The notes: a model not told the origin generated them from the letters alone. A stretch of 64,000 nucleotides of DNA from Metabacillus arenae (GCF_014773385.1 NZ_JACXAI010000030.1:1-64000), one strand, 5' to 3'; positions 1 to 9,129 are shown, counted from the stretch's first letter. Numbers and translations are program-made.

Positions 1-20
1 GAGTAGGACGTCGCCAGGTT
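1..20 (+). rRNA. rrf: 5S rRNA, 3' end only
   Basis: The first bases match the conserved 3' end of Bacillus 5S rRNA (GAGTAGGACG followed by TCGCCAGG). Only about 20 nt are in the window and the rest lies upstream. An intrinsic terminator follows within 10 nt, as expected at the end of an rRNA operon. An rRNA operon therefore probably ends at the left edge. Confidence 0.75.
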
Positions 21-29
21 CATAAGGAA

Positions 30-57
30 AAGAACAGCTGAGTGCTGTTCTTTTTTT
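30..57 (+). terminator. rRNA operon terminator
   Basis: A perfect 9-bp stem (30-38 with 44-52, arms AAGAACAGC and GCTGTTCTT) has a 5-nt loop and runs into a T tract. It follows the 5S rRNA end directly. Confidence 0.85.
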
Positions 58-127
58 GTTTCAGAAAGTTTTAAATGGATAACAAGGATAAAAGGTCATC
101 GAAGCCACCCACCACAATTCGGATTAT

Positions 128-262
128 CTATCGAAAAATAGAGAATTTTGTCGAACAATCGATATTTGGGAATTTTCGAAGATAAATCTGTGGTTTTCGA
201 AGATATATTAAAAATTTCGAAGATAAAGGGTTCATTTTCGAAGATAACTTGTTTTCCATTCC
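128..262. repeat. 135-bp TTCGAAGATA phased repeat, copy 1
   Basis: The decamer TTCGAAGATA occurs at 175, 196, 216 and 237, a spacing of 21, 20 and 21 bp. Two weaker TCGAA cores precede it at 131 and 151. A second copy at 21564-21698 aligns without gaps over all 135 bp at about 80% identity by hand count. Both copies keep the same motif spacing, and the differences fall mostly between the motifs. Neither copy sits in a gene. The function is unknown. The spacing of about two helical turns would place every motif on one DNA face. Confidence 0.8.
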
Positions 263-596
263 GCTCTTCGCGTCATTTTTCCACAGAACCCCTTTATGAA
301 GGCGCTTTCCCCCATGAAAATCAAATTTGGAGGGATAGAATGATGACAAAAACAGAAAATTACTCAAAATTATCAGCTATCCTTTGATACTTTCTCCTTT
401 CATCCCCAAATCCCATTCATAAAAGAATAACTATATGTTATAAGATGGTTAAAGAACAATTTTCCTCCCCAGCCCGCCCATGTGCTTAAGCCAAAAGATT
501 ACATTTTCTTAATAGTATGGAATAGGAAGTTCAAGAGGCCTGCCAGGTTCCATGCAACTTTCGTATTTACCCGCCAAGCCAATATAGACACTTTCC

Positions 597-752
597 GGCT
601 AATATCGTGGATTGGCGGAAAGTAATATCACTTACTTGGCAAGTAAATCCCAAAAATAAGACACTAAATTTGAAGAATAGGACAATAAATTTCCGCATTG
701 GGCAAGAAAGCAGGGACTCCAGGACAATAATGAGGATTTAAGGCAAGTAAAT
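597..752. repeat. phased GG(A/C)NAATAAAT repeat array
   Basis: An 11-bp motif recurs at 638, 659, 680, 701, 722 and 742, a spacing of 21, 21, 21, 21 and 20 bp. Members include GGCAAGTAAAT (first and last), AGACACTAAAT and GGACAATAAAT. Weaker members appear at 617 (GGAAAGTAATA) and 597 (GGCTAATATCG). The spacers are unrelated to each other, so this is a phased motif array rather than a simple tandem duplication. The motif differs from that at 128-262 but the pitch is the same. No gene overlaps it. Confidence 0.7.
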
Positions 753-1025
753 ATGAAAATCATGAGAAGTGTTAAAAAATATTCAATGGTTCCGTGTTCT
801 AACAATCAATTATTTGCTCAAGAACTTTCCTAATAACAAGCGATCCCTCTTTATTTTTATCCATTTTCAAATAAGTTTATGAAACGCTGTGGTCGACAAA
901 AGTAATTTGCTTCTCGATGGGATTATCCGATCAGTCTGTCTCAAATCATTTTTATAAAAGATCCGCTAATAACTAAAAGCTCCTCTGCTAAAGAGGAGGA
1001 TACAAAGATAGTCCGTTAAAAGAGA

Positions 1026-1070
1026 AAAAGAAGCAAATGACCTACTACATAGAAGTTATTTGCTTCTTTT
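1026..1070 (-). terminator. terminator of the protease-nuclease gene
   Basis: A perfect 13-bp inverted repeat (1026-1038 with 1058-1070) is flanked on the minus-strand 3' side by a T-rich run. It lies about 70 bp beyond the stop of the minus-strand gene ending at 1142. Confidence 0.75.
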
Positions 1071-1141
1071 ATTTTTTGAGTACTATGAAAATCTTCGATG
1101 ATACTTTTTCAGCATCCTCTGTTAAAAAGAGGTAGATTCCG

Positions 1142-2935
1142 TCAGAGTCGAATATCCTCTGCAGCCTGAATGACATAGCTAACTGTAGCTTCTAAATGAC
1201 TGACAGGATCATATTTCCGTAAATCTCCAAAGTCAAGACCGGTTAACTCTTCAATTTTTATGAGTGGAACTTGGTAAGTTTTATATTCATTGTTAGCAAG
1301 TTCTAGATCGTCAACAAGGTTTTTCTGGGATTGTAAGTAGGCGGTTGCTGATCGGCTGCCGTCATCCTTAACCATGGCGGCAATTTTCCAGAATTCTGCC
1401 GGTATTTGAACTCCTCTGTACGTTACGTCATCGTTCCGAAAGATGGGGCCTGTAAAGACTGTCACTTTATACTTGCCGTTTTCGGCATTGTTTAACAGAT
1501 AATCTTCCAGGTCAAGCCAGGTTTTTTGATTGAAATCTTTATGCTGAGGAGAACAATTAGTAAAGTGGAATGTGTCTTCGTTTGCTTCTTCTGCCGAGTC
1601 TCCCCAGACTGGATCTCGTCTGCGAACCAGGTGGCCCCTATCAATATCATTGTTTTTATACAGCTCTTCACCGCATTGCAGGTCTCTTGGAATTCGCGGA
1701 TCGTAATACCACCTATCATTTCCTCGTTTAATATCTCTCAGCTGATTTCCGTCAATATCGACTACTGTATAGAAGGCCAAACGGCGAGATTTGCTCATTA
1801 CCGCTGAAAAGTGAGTATAATGGAGAATATTTTCACCGCTCTCCACTGGTGTAATGTCATTTTCAAGGTCTTTTCGAAATGCCGGAAAAGGGACTTCAAA
1901 TGAATTTCCTAAAAAAGCAGGGTCGTGTCCTGTTGAGCCCTCATACCATTCAAGGCTTAATTCTTTAACAAGGATTTCTTCCCCTGCTGGCTCCTCAGAA
2001 GCTTGGGTCTTTAGCAATTCATCTATTAACTTTTTCTTATCTTTGCTTAACTTTGGTTGTTCACTTTGTACAAATTGAACGATACTACTTACGCGTGTAC
2101 CTTCATTGGCGATATAGTTTGTTTCGTCTTTAGGGTCTGGAACACCTGCGTGATGGAGAGCAACGACAGTCCATTCATCATTAAATACTGGAGACCCAGA
2201 AGAACCTTCCAATGTATCTGCTGAATAATGGATATAATCATCAAACACGTCAATAATCTTACTATCTCTAATAGCTAAAGCTTTAGGTGCCCCAGAAGGA
2301 TGTTGAATAACGGAAACGAATTCTCCTACTAATCCTTTTCCAGATGGAGGGAAGAGAGGTAAAAAGCCAAAGTCGCTCAAATTCGTTTTGTCTTCAGAAA
2401 GCTCCTCCAATGCAACTAATGTAAAATCCAGCTTCGTGTTTGTCATAAAGAAGCGCTTTGGCGATAAACGGAAGCTTTTCATTTGGCGCTCTCTTAGGTT
2501 AAGGTCATGCTCATAATTAAATTGGGCAAGGCAATGTTCTGCCGTCACTTCGTTTTTTAAAATATGATTATTTGTAAGCAGCAGGGAAGGAGAAACTAGA
2601 AAGCCGGTCCCATATCCGAGCACCCTTCCGATACGGTCCCGAACCTCGATCCTGCAAACAGATTTAGCCGCTTTAACTCCAGCTTCAAGATAGGATGTCG
2701 GAAACAGATTATCTTGGCCGATAATGCGCTCTATCGAATATCCATCCCTAGGGTTAATGGTGGCTTTTCGGAAAGCAGCCCGTTCTGGCGAATCTACTTC
2801 AAAAGGGTTTTTCGCTTGCAGCTCTTGATTCATACCGTCTCGTTCATCTGAGCGATCGACATAACGCCTTAAAGCCTGCTGCTCTTGGTCATTGGTCACT
2901 TCATTGCGAATTGCGTCAAAGCGAATAAAAGACAT
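1142..2935 (-). CDS. trypsin-like protease / DNA-RNA non-specific endonuclease fusion
   Basis: Two catalytic domains sit in one 597-residue protein. Residues ~90-290 are a trypsin-like (S1 class) protease: GTGF before TNNH gives His124, KLDFTLV gives Asp170, and GSSGSP gives Ser246. Residues ~340-590 are a DNA/RNA non-specific endonuclease (beta-beta-alpha-metal type) with DRGH (catalytic His435) followed by TNCSPQ and FNQKTW, the usual metal-binding Asn region. Both active sites look intact. I chose the ATG at 2935 because AAGGAGGGC precedes it at good spacing. The frame stays open to 3079, and that extension has a hydrophobic run, so a secreted longer form is a weaker alternative. With the chosen start there is no signal peptide, so it should be cytoplasmic. 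It stands alone with its own terminator. The domain assignment is strong. The biological role (toxic effector, defence or scavenging) is inference. Confidence 0.85.
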   Translation of the reverse strand: MSFIRFDAIRNEVTNDQEQQALRRYVDRSDERDGMNQELQAKNPFEVDSPERAAFRKATINPRDGYSIERIIGQDNLFPTSYLEAGVKAAKSVCRIEVRDRIGRVLGYGTGFLVSPSLLLTNNHILKNEVTAEHCLAQFNYEHDLNLRERQMKSFRLSPKRFFMTNTKLDFTLVALEELSEDKTNLSDFGFLPLFPPSGKGLVGEFVSVIQHPSGAPKALAIRDSKIIDVFDDYIHYSADTLEGSSGSPVFNDEWTVVALHHAGVPDPKDETNYIANEGTRVSSIVQFVQSEQPKLSKDKKKLIDELLKTQASEEPAGEEILVKELSLEWYEGSTGHDPAFLGNSFEVPFPAFRKDLENDITPVESGENILHYTHFSAVMSKSRRLAFYTVVDIDGNQLRDIKRGNDRWYYDPRIPRDLQCGEELYKNNDIDRGHLVRRRDPVWGDSAEEANEDTFHFTNCSPQHKDFNQKTWLDLEDYLLNNAENGKYKVTVFTGPIFRNDDVTYRGVQIPAEFWKIAAMVKDDGSRSATAYLQSQKNLVDDLELANNEYKTYQVPLIKIEELTGLDFGDLRKYDPVSHLEATVSYVIQAAEDIRL

Positions 2936-3442
2936 GTTTGCCCTCCTTGGTTTTATTACAAAATTTGTTACCATTGGAACAACGATAATCTCCCCAAAAA
3001 AATGATGGGATGGGAGACTAAAAGCAATCGGCGTAACACCAATTACGATTATGAAAATTCTCTTGCATGTCATTAGCAAGAATTAATTACATTATAAAAT
3101 TGCACTTATTAGAAAACTACTTACTGTGTGCTCATTTTTTATAAAAAATTTATTATTTTGCTCTACAACAAGCTGCAAAAAAGCTGAGTTGGCTGTCTTA
3201 ATTGGCTTCAGCCGCCTTTCAAGATTTATGATTGTGCAACATAAACCTGGATGGAATGTTGGGAGTTTTGGCTCGTAGGATGGGAGTGGCGGGTCTGATT
3301 TTGGATAGAAAAATCAAGGACAGGAAAAAGTAACTACAACTAAATATTTTTTCCAAAAAAGATTAGATGAACCATTGTAACCATTTTCAATCTCTAGTAA
3401 AATTTGAACTGTTTTATAGTGGAATTTTAAGGGGGAGTTTCA
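2936..3442. other. intergenic region between divergent genes
   Basis: This stretch separates the minus-strand protease-nuclease from the plus-strand yebE and must carry both promoters. It is A+T-rich with poly-A and poly-T runs. I see no convincing coding frame, RNA or repeat. I could not single out one promoter with confidence. Confidence 0.5.
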
Positions 3443-3985
3443 TTGCTTCAAAATAGTATAACAATGGTTATCATCATTCTTCTCATTAATATTGTTTATG
3501 TGTCTTTCTTTACGATTCGAATGATTTTAACGCTTAAGGGTCAACGTTATTTAGCAGCCTTAATTAGTACAATTGAAGTTGTGATATATGTGGTGGGGTT
3601 AGGCCTTGTATTAGATAACCTTAATCAGATTCAAAATTTAGCAGCCTATGCAGTTGGTTATGGTATCGGCGTTATCGTAGGTATGAAAATAGAAGAGAAA
3701 TTAGCTTTAGGATATATCACTGTTAATGTGATTACGCAAGAAATAGACCGGGATTTGCCAAGGATGCTTCGTGAAAAAGGATATGGAGTTACGACATGGG
3801 CAGCAGGCGGATTAGAAGGTGCACGCACTGCACTTCAAATTCTAACTCCACGGAAATATGAACTCCAGCTTTACGAAACGATTAAAGATATCGATTCAAA
3901 GGCATTTATCATCTCTTATGAACCAAAAAGCATACACGGCGGCTTCTGGGTTAAAGCGGTTAGGAAAAGGAAGATTAAAGTATGA
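3443..3985 (+). CDS. yebE: DUF2179 membrane protein, UPF0316 family (YebE)
   Basis: A 180-residue protein of the UPF0316 family. The N-terminal ~80 residues form two to three hydrophobic segments ([15 protein letters not shown], then [14 protein letters not shown]). A soluble C-terminal DUF2179-like domain ends in a basic tail (RKRKIKV). It starts at a TTG at 3443 behind GGGGGAG. Its position directly before yebG and purE is as in B. subtilis. The stop overlaps the yebG start (ATGA), so the two are translationally coupled. The function is not established for this family. DUF2179 domains occur at the C-terminus of membrane proteins and are thought to bind a small ligand. Confidence 0.85.
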   Translation: MLQNSITMVIIILLINIVYVSFFTIRMILTLKGQRYLAALISTIEVVIYVVGLGLVLDNLNQIQNLAAYAVGYGIGVIVGMKIEEKLALGYITVNVITQEIDRDLPRMLREKGYGVTTWAAGGLEGARTALQILTPRKYELQLYETIKDIDSKAFIISYEPKSIHGGFWVKAVRKRKIKV

Positions 3986-4182
3986 GTAAAAAGCCTGCAA
4001 AACGAAAATTTGAAGTTGAAGAGAGTGAAACGATTAGTCAATGTTTAGAACGCATGAAAAATGAAGGATATTCTCCAACTAGAAGAATGGAAGAACCTAT
4101 TTTTCAAGAAGTCAAGGAGGATGGGAAGATACAAATAGTTCCTGTTGGAAGAAAGATCATTTTTGAAGGGAAATTGCTGTAA
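3982..4182 (+). CDS. yebG: NETI-motif protein (YebG)
   Basis: A small 66-residue basic, soluble protein of the NETI-motif family. The family motif appears here as SETI at residues ~15-18, followed by [21 protein letters not shown]. It overlaps the end of yebE by 4 bp. The pur regulatory region starts right after its stop. It has no known biochemical role. Its conserved place beside yebE and the pur operon supports the assignment. Confidence 0.8.
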   Translation: MSKKPAKRKFEVEESETISQCLERMKNEGYSPTRRMEEPIFQEVKEDGKIQIVPVGRKIIFEGKLL

Positions 4183-4183
4183 A

Positions 4184-4223
4184 ATACGAACAATCAAAAA
4201 CACACACCTAAAATTGTTCGATT
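4184..4223 (+). promoter_or_regulatory. PurR operator (pair of PurBoxes)
   Basis: Two inverted CGAAC cores, ATACGAACAAT at 4184-4194 and ATTGTTCGATT at 4213-4223, lie just upstream of the -35 box. Their layout matches the two PurBoxes bound by Bacillus PurR upstream of purE. Repression by PurR, relieved by PRPP, is known for the family and inferred here. Confidence 0.75.
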
Positions 4224-4228
4224 TTTGA

Positions 4229-4258
4229 TTGACATCTTGTAAGATTTCTTGCTAAGAT
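4229..4258 (+). promoter_or_regulatory. sigma-A promoter of the pur operon
   Basis: TTGACA at 4229-4234 is followed by an 18-bp spacer and TAAGAT at 4253-4258. It lies directly between the PurBoxes and the riboswitch. Transcription should start near 4265. Confidence 0.75.
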
Positions 4259-4281
4259 AAGGATAGATTTATGAAACGGTT

Positions 4282-4350
4282 CCTCATATATAGTTGGGAA
4301 TATGGCCCAAAAGTTTCTACCCGATAACCGTAAATTATTGGACTATGAGG
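4282..4350 (+). ncRNA. guanine-class purine riboswitch
   Basis: The conserved purine aptamer core is readable: P1 arms CCTCATA (4282-4288) and TATGAGG (4344-4350), a P2 stem with loop GGAATATGGCCC, then GTTTCTACCC and AACCGTAAAT. The J3/1 segment reads GACTATG, with C at the specificity position (C74 in xpt numbering), which selects guanine/hypoxanthine rather than adenine. A terminator at 4393-4446 serves as the expression platform. Binding of guanine should cause early termination. Confidence 0.92.
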
Positions 4351-4392
4351 GAAGGAATCAACCTGTCATTAGGATGTCACTAGGACATTTCT

Positions 4393-4446
4393 ATGCCTGG
4401 TTTGTATTGCTTTCTCTTAGCAGCAATACAAATTCGGGCATTTTTT
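4393..4446 (+). terminator. riboswitch-controlled terminator before purE
   Basis: A long stem pairs TTTGTATTGCT (4401-4411) with AGCAATACAAA (4422-4432), with outer ATGCC/GGCAT pairing, and ends in six T at 4441-4446. It lies between the aptamer and the purE ribosome binding site. Confidence 0.88.
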
Positions 4447-4467
4447 ATGCTGAAAAGGTGGGATATC

Positions 4468-4956
4468 ATGAAGCCTCTTGTTGGAATAATTATGGGTAGT
4501 ACATCAGACTGGGAAACGATGAAACATGCTTGCGATATATTAGAAGAGCTTGAAGTTCCTTATGAGAAAAAAGTAGTGTCTGCACATAGGACACCTGATT
4601 ATATGTTTGAATACGCTGAGAAAGCACGTACAAGAGGGCTGAAAGTAATTGTTGCGGGTGCTGGGGGAGCTGCTCATTTGCCTGGAATGGTTGCGGCGAA
4701 GACAACGCTGCCTGTTATCGGCGTGCCTGTTCAATCTAAGGCATTAAATGGGCTTGATTCTCTATTATCGATTGTTCAAATGCCAGGCGGAGTTCCAGTT
4801 GCAACTGTGGCAATTGGAAAAGCAGGCGCAACAAATGCAGGTCTATTATCAGCCCAAATTTTATCAACAACGGACTCTGAACTAGCAGAACGGTTAGAAA
4901 CGAGAAGAGAGTTATTAAAAGAAAAAGTTCTTGAAAGCAGTGATTTACTTGAATAG
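4468..4956 (+). CDS. purE: N5-carboxyaminoimidazole ribonucleotide mutase, PurE
   Basis: PurE converts N5-CAIR, made by PurK, to CAIR in de novo purine synthesis. The 162-residue length is normal for the class I enzyme. The motifs [20 protein letters not shown] and [11 protein letters not shown] mark the nucleotide-binding and catalytic site (His in SAHRTP). I chose the ATG at 4468 (MKPLVG) behind AAAAGGTGG. A longer frame runs back into the terminator hairpin and is not real. It is the first gene of the operon, controlled by PurR and the riboswitch. Its 3' end overlaps the start of purK. Confidence 0.97.
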   Translation: MKPLVGIIMGSTSDWETMKHACDILEELEVPYEKKVVSAHRTPDYMFEYAEKARTRGLKVIVAGAGGAAHLPGMVAAKTTLPVIGVPVQSKALNGLDSLLSIVQMPGGVPVATVAIGKAGATNAGLLSAQILSTTDSELAERLETRRELLKEKVLESSDLLE

Positions 4957-6070
4957 ACAGATATCACCAGGAAGTACGATTGGAATCATAGGCGGCGGCC
5001 AGTTAGGGCGGTTTATGGCGATTGCAGCTAAAAACATGGGGTATAACGTTGCTGTTCTTGACCCTACTCCAGATTCCCCTTGCGGTCAGGTGTCAGATAT
5101 TGAGATAACCTCTCCTTTCCATGATTTAGAGGGAATTAAGAGGCTGGCTGATGTCAGCGATGTGATCACTTATGAATTTGAAAATATTGATTATGAAGCA
5201 TTGCGCTGGATCGAAAAGAATACGTACCTTCCTCAAGGGAGCCAATTGCTGCTGCAAACGCAAGACAGAAAAACAGAGAAGCAAGCAATCACAAATGCTG
5301 GCTGCAGGGTCGTCCCTTACCAAGTAGTTCGATCTCAGGAAGAGCTCACTGCTGCGATTCAAAAAATTGGTCTGCCATCCGTTTTAAAAACTTGCAGAGG
5401 CGGTTATGACGGAAAAGGCCAATATGTATTGAAAACAATAGAAGATCAAGTGAATGCACAAGATCTGCTGAAATCAGGTGAGTGTGTTTTAGAAAAATGG
5501 CTTCCTTTTGATAAAGAAATTTCTGTCATTGTAACTAGAAGCAGTAATGGGGAGACTAAAACGTTTCCTGTTGCAGAAAATATTCATAGGAACAATATTC
5601 TTTATCAAAGCATTCTGCCTGCAAGAATCCAAACAGAAGTTGCAGAAGAAGCAGAACAGATGGCGATTCAATTAGCAAATAAGATGGATTTGGTTGGAAC
5701 ACTTGCGGTTGAGATGTTTTTAACAAAGGAAAATGAGATTTTTATAAATGAGTTAGCTCCAAGACCGCATAACTCAGGGCATTACAGTCTTGATTTAAGC
5801 ATCACCAGTCAATTTGAACAGCATGTTCGTGCGGTATGCGGACTGCCTTTAGGGTCTACTGCCCTTCTGCAAACGGGTGTGATGGTGAATCTTCTTGGCC
5901 AGGATCTTAACATACTTGAAGAGAATTTTTCCCTCTTAAAGGATGCGAAGTTATACTTGTACGGTAAAAAAGAGGCAAAAACAAATCGCAAAATGGGGCA
6001 TATGACTTTTTTAACTGAAGCGATTGAACAAACAGAGAAAAAGATAAATGAACTCTTTGGGGTCAACTAA
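4949..6070 (+). CDS. purK: N5-carboxyaminoimidazole ribonucleotide synthase, PurK
   Basis: PurK uses ATP and bicarbonate to carboxylate AIR to N5-CAIR, the substrate of PurE. The ~373-residue ATP-grasp enzyme shows an N-terminal pre-ATP-grasp fold with [10 protein letters not shown], the ATP-grasp lid region [12 protein letters not shown], and the metal-binding stretch [18 protein letters not shown]. The start is ambiguous. TTG at 4949 (LNRQISPG) gives a product close to the B. subtilis length, while TTG at 4931 and GTG at 4940 are alternatives. All overlap purE, so translation is probably coupled. Confidence 0.93.
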   Translation: MNRQISPGSTIGIIGGGQLGRFMAIAAKNMGYNVAVLDPTPDSPCGQVSDIEITSPFHDLEGIKRLADVSDVITYEFENIDYEALRWIEKNTYLPQGSQLLLQTQDRKTEKQAITNAGCRVVPYQVVRSQEELTAAIQKIGLPSVLKTCRGGYDGKGQYVLKTIEDQVNAQDLLKSGECVLEKWLPFDKEISVIVTRSSNGETKTFPVAENIHRNNILYQSILPARIQTEVAEEAEQMAIQLANKMDLVGTLAVEMFLTKENEIFINELAPRPHNSGHYSLDLSITSQFEQHVRAVCGLPLGSTALLQTGVMVNLLGQDLNILEENFSLLKDAKLYLYGKKEAKTNRKMGHMTFLTEAIEQTEKKINELFGVN

Positions 6071-6086
6071 GAACGGAGGATGACAA

Positions 6087-7379
6087 ATGATTGAACGTTA
6101 TACAAGACCTGAAATGGGAGCGATATGGACAGAGCAAAATCGTTTCCAAGCTTGGCTTGAGGTTGAAATTTTGGCGTGTGAGGCATGGGCAGAGCTTGGT
6201 GATATTCCAAAAGAAGATGTAAAGAAGATCAGGGAGTCTGCATCTTTTGATGTAAACCGTATTAACGAAATCGAAAAAGAAACAAGACATGATGTCGTTG
6301 CGTTTACAAGAGCGGTTTCTGAAACTCTCGGTGAAGAGCGAAAATGGGTTCATTATGGATTAACATCTACTGACGTAGTGGATACCGCATTATCCTATTT
6401 GCTCAAACAAGCTAATGATATTCTTTTAAAAGACATTGAGAATTTCGTAGAGATTTTAAAAGTAAAAGCCGGGGAGCATAAGTACACAGTCATGATGGGG
6501 CGTACACACGGGGTTCATGCTGAACCGACAACATTTGGTTTAAAGCTTGCCCTTTGGTATGAAGAGATGAAAAGAAACCTTGAGCGTTTCAAGCGGGCAA
6601 AAGAAGGGATTGAAGTCGGGAAAATTTCAGGTGCGGTTGGAACTTATGCAAACATTGATCCATTTGTTGAAAGCTATGTTTGTGAAAAGCTTGGAATAAG
6701 CCCGGCACCTATTTCTACACAAACTTTGCAGCGCGACCGCCATGCCGATTATATGGGAACGCTGGCTTTAATTGCGACATCTATTGAAAAATTCGCTGTG
6801 GAAATTCGCGGGCTTCAAAAAAGTGAGACAAGAGAAGTAGAAGAGTTTTTTGCAAAGGGACAAAAGGGTTCTTCTGCTATGCCGCATAAACGCAATCCAA
6901 TTGGATCAGAAAACATGACTGGGTTAGCACGCGTGATTCGCGGACATATGTTAACTGCCTATGAAAATGTTCCATTATGGCATGAGCGAGATATATCCCA
7001 TTCTTCTGCAGAACGGATTATTCTTCCTGATGCAACGATTGCTTTGAATTATATGTTAAACCGTTTTGGAAACATTGTGAAAAACCTGACTGTATTCCCG
7101 GAAAACATGAAACGAAATATGGACCGGACATTAGGTCTCATCTACTCTCAACGGGTACTGCTTGCACTCATTGATACAGGTATGACAAGAGAAGAAGCTT
7201 ACGATCTTGTTCAGCCTAAAGCGATGGAGGCGTGGGAAAAGCAGGTTCCATTTAGAGAGCTTGTAGAAGGAGAAGAGGCAATTACTGCCCGTCTTTCCAA
7301 AGAAAAAATAGAAGATTGCTTTGATTATAATTACCACTTGAAAAATGTCGATGTGATTTTTGATCGGCTTGGACTTTAA
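6087..7379 (+). CDS. purB: adenylosuccinate lyase, PurB
   Basis: PurB cleaves SAICAR to AICAR plus fumarate, and adenylosuccinate to AMP plus fumarate. The 430-residue protein is full length for the bacterial class. The fumarase/aspartase signature is seen as [16 protein letters not shown], with catalytic Ser in this flexible loop and His in [24 protein letters not shown] is the substrate-binding turn. GGAGG lies 7 bp upstream of the ATG. A 99-bp gap with a weak GC-rich hairpin (AGCGCC ... GGCGCT near 7405-7431) separates it from purC. Confidence 0.97.
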   Translation: MIERYTRPEMGAIWTEQNRFQAWLEVEILACEAWAELGDIPKEDVKKIRESASFDVNRINEIEKETRHDVVAFTRAVSETLGEERKWVHYGLTSTDVVDTALSYLLKQANDILLKDIENFVEILKVKAGEHKYTVMMGRTHGVHAEPTTFGLKLALWYEEMKRNLERFKRAKEGIEVGKISGAVGTYANIDPFVESYVCEKLGISPAPISTQTLQRDRHADYMGTLALIATSIEKFAVEIRGLQKSETREVEEFFAKGQKGSSAMPHKRNPIGSENMTGLARVIRGHMLTAYENVPLWHERDISHSSAERIILPDATIALNYMLNRFGNIVKNLTVFPENMKRNMDRTLGLIYSQRVLLALIDTGMTREEAYDLVQPKAMEAWEKQVPFRELVEGEEAITARLSKEKIEDCFDYNYHLKNVDVIFDRLGL

Positions 7380-7478
7380 GCCACGAGCTTTTCAAGCAAA
7401 ATGATAGCGCCGTTTCTCCAAGAAGGGGCGCTTCTGCTTTCCATTATACCCAATAATCTGATTTAGGAGGCTCCCTAG

Positions 7479-8207
7479 ATGATTGAAAAAGGTGAACTGC
7501 TTTACGAAGGAAAAGCCAAAAAGATTTTCCGAACAAACGATGATCAGCTTTTCTATGTGTCATATAAAGATTCTGCTACAGCTTTTAACGGTGAAAAGAA
7601 AGCAACGATTTCAGGAAAAGGCCGATTAAATAACGAAATTTCCAGTTTGCTTTTTTCAAAGCTTAAAGAAGCAGGCGTAAATAATCATTTTGAGAAGAGG
7701 CTGTCAGAAACAGATCAGCTAGTACGCAAGGTTTCGATTGTTCCTTTAGAAGTCGTAGTACGAAATGTAATTGCTGGAAGCTTAGCAAAAAGAATTGGAT
7801 TAGAAGAAGGTACTGCTTTAGAGCAGCCGATCGTTGAGTTCTATTACAAAAACGATGATTTAGGTGACCCGCTTATTACAGAAGACCATATCGCGGTTTT
7901 AAAAGCAGCTGATCCAGGACAAATTAAAGAAATGAAGCAAGCTGCTTTAAAAGTGAATGAAGTACTAATCAGTCATTTCACTGATTGTGGGATCCGTTTA
8001 ATTGATTTTAAGCTGGAATTTGGCTTAACAGAAGAGGGAACATTGCTTTTAGCAGATGAAATCTCTCCAGATACTTGCCGCCTGTGGGATGAAAAAACAA
8101 ATCAGAAATTCGATAAAGATGTTTTTCGCCGTGATTTAGGGAGTTTAACAGAAGCATATGAAGAAATCTTAACTCGATTAGGGGGAAATGACGCATGTAC
8201 AAAGTAA
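7479..8207 (+). CDS. purC: SAICAR synthetase, PurC
   Basis: PurC condenses CAIR with aspartate using ATP to give SAICAR. The 242 residues are typical. The N-terminal LLYEGKAKKIF, the central VPLEVVVRNVIAGS and the C-terminal LIDFKLEFG..LLLADEISPD are signature regions of the family. A strong AGGAGG precedes the ATG. The gene overlaps purS by 13 bp, so the two are coupled. Confidence 0.97.
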   Translation: MIEKGELLYEGKAKKIFRTNDDQLFYVSYKDSATAFNGEKKATISGKGRLNNEISSLLFSKLKEAGVNNHFEKRLSETDQLVRKVSIVPLEVVVRNVIAGSLAKRIGLEEGTALEQPIVEFYYKNDDLGDPLITEDHIAVLKAADPGQIKEMKQAALKVNEVLISHFTDCGIRLIDFKLEFGLTEEGTLLLADEISPDTCRLWDEKTNQKFDKDVFRRDLGSLTEAYEEILTRLGGNDACTK

Positions 8208-8449
8208 AGGTGTATGTAACGCTAAGAGAAAGTGTTTTAGATCCGCAAGGGAGCGCTGTGAAAAATGCGCTGCACAGCATGAATTATAAAGAAGTTGAAG
8301 ATGTTCGAATCGGAAAATATATGGAGCTTTTGATTGAGAAGTCAGATCGTGAACTAAACACCGTTGTTAAAGAAATGTGTGAAAAGCTGCTTGCTAACAC
8401 AGTTATTGAAGATTACCGCTATGAAGTTGAGGAGGTTGTCGCACAGTGA
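8195..8449 (+). CDS. purS: FGAM synthase subunit PurS
   Basis: An 84-residue small subunit that bridges PurL and PurQ in the three-part phosphoribosylformylglycinamidine synthase of Gram-positive bacteria. It opens with [21 protein letters not shown], the typical PurS beginning, and is full length. It overlaps both purC and purQ by a few bases, which fits production of the subunits in fixed ratio. Confidence 0.96.
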   Translation: MYKVKVYVTLRESVLDPQGSAVKNALHSMNYKEVEDVRIGKYMELLIEKSDRELNTVVKEMCEKLLANTVIEDYRYEVEEVVAQ

Positions 8450-9129
8450 AATTCGCAGTGATCGTTTTTCCAGGTTCAAACTGTGACATTGATATGTTTC
8501 ATGCTGTGCAGGATGAACTTGGAGAAGAAGTAGAATATGTGTGGCATGATGAAACAGATTTAAGCCGATTTGATGGTATTTTATTACCAGGCGGCTTTTC
8601 TTATGGTGATTATTTACGTTCAGGTGCGATTGCAGGTTTTGCAAATGTAATGAAGGAAGTAAAGAAAGCTGCTGAACAAGGAAAACCAATATTAGGAGTT
8701 TGTAATGGATTTCAAATTTTACTGGAAATTGGCCTTTTGCCGGGTGCGATGAAACGTAATCAAAACCTAAAGTTTATGTGCCGCCAGGTTGAATTAGTTG
8801 TTCAAAATGCAAACACAGTGTTTACTAGCTCTTATTCAAACAACGAAACGATCACCATTCCAATTGCCCATGGTGAAGGAAATTATTATTGTGACCAAGA
8901 AACATATGACAAATTAGAAAAAAACAATCAAATCGTATTTACCTACAAGGATAACCCGAATGGAAGCTTGCTAGATATCGCAGGAATTATAAATGAGCGG
9001 GGAAATGTGCTCGGTATGATGCCTCACCCAGAACGTGCAGTGGATGAACTGTTAGGCAGTGCCGATGGCTTGAAGTTATTTCAATCGATTGTGAAAAACT
9101 GGAGGGAATCTCATGTCACTACTGCTTGA
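8446..9129 (+). CDS. purQ: FGAM synthase glutaminase subunit PurQ
   Basis: A class I glutamine amidotransferase that supplies ammonia to PurL. In the 227 residues the nucleophile elbow is GVCNGFQ (catalytic Cys near residue 86), and the His/Glu of the triad are in GMMPHPER. The N-terminal [12 protein letters not shown] is typical. It overlaps purS by 4 bp and purL by 17 bp. Confidence 0.97.
   Translation: MKFAVIVFPGSNCDIDMFHAVQDELGEEVEYVWHDETDLSRFDGILLPGGFSYGDYLRSGAIAGFANVMKEVKKAAEQGKPILGVCNGFQILLEIGLLPGAMKRNQNLKFMCRQVELVVQNANTVFTSSYSNNETITIPIAHGEGNYYCDQETYDKLEKNNQIVFTYKDNPNGSLLDIAGIINERGNVLGMMPHPERAVDELLGSADGLKLFQSIVKNWRESHVTTA

Larger units (their letters stand above)
58..1025. other. gene-poor intergenic stretch
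   Basis: I see no credible gene here. Short open frames exist on both strands around 128-387, but they run through a non-coding repeat and have no family resemblance. The stretch contains two phased repeat structures, listed separately (128-262 and 597-752). The rest, including a small hairpin near 983-1000 (CTCCTC ... GAGGAG), shows nothing I can name. Confidence 0.6.

Noticed and set aside
128-387. Two ~79-codon open frames on opposite strands
   Set aside because: They run through the TTCGAAGATA repeat, have no good ribosome binding site, and their residue pattern just reflects the repeated DNA motif.
2936-3079. 48-residue N-terminal extension with a signal-like segment on the protease-nuclease
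   Set aside because: A much better ribosome binding site lies before the ATG at 2935. The extension is kept only as an alternative.
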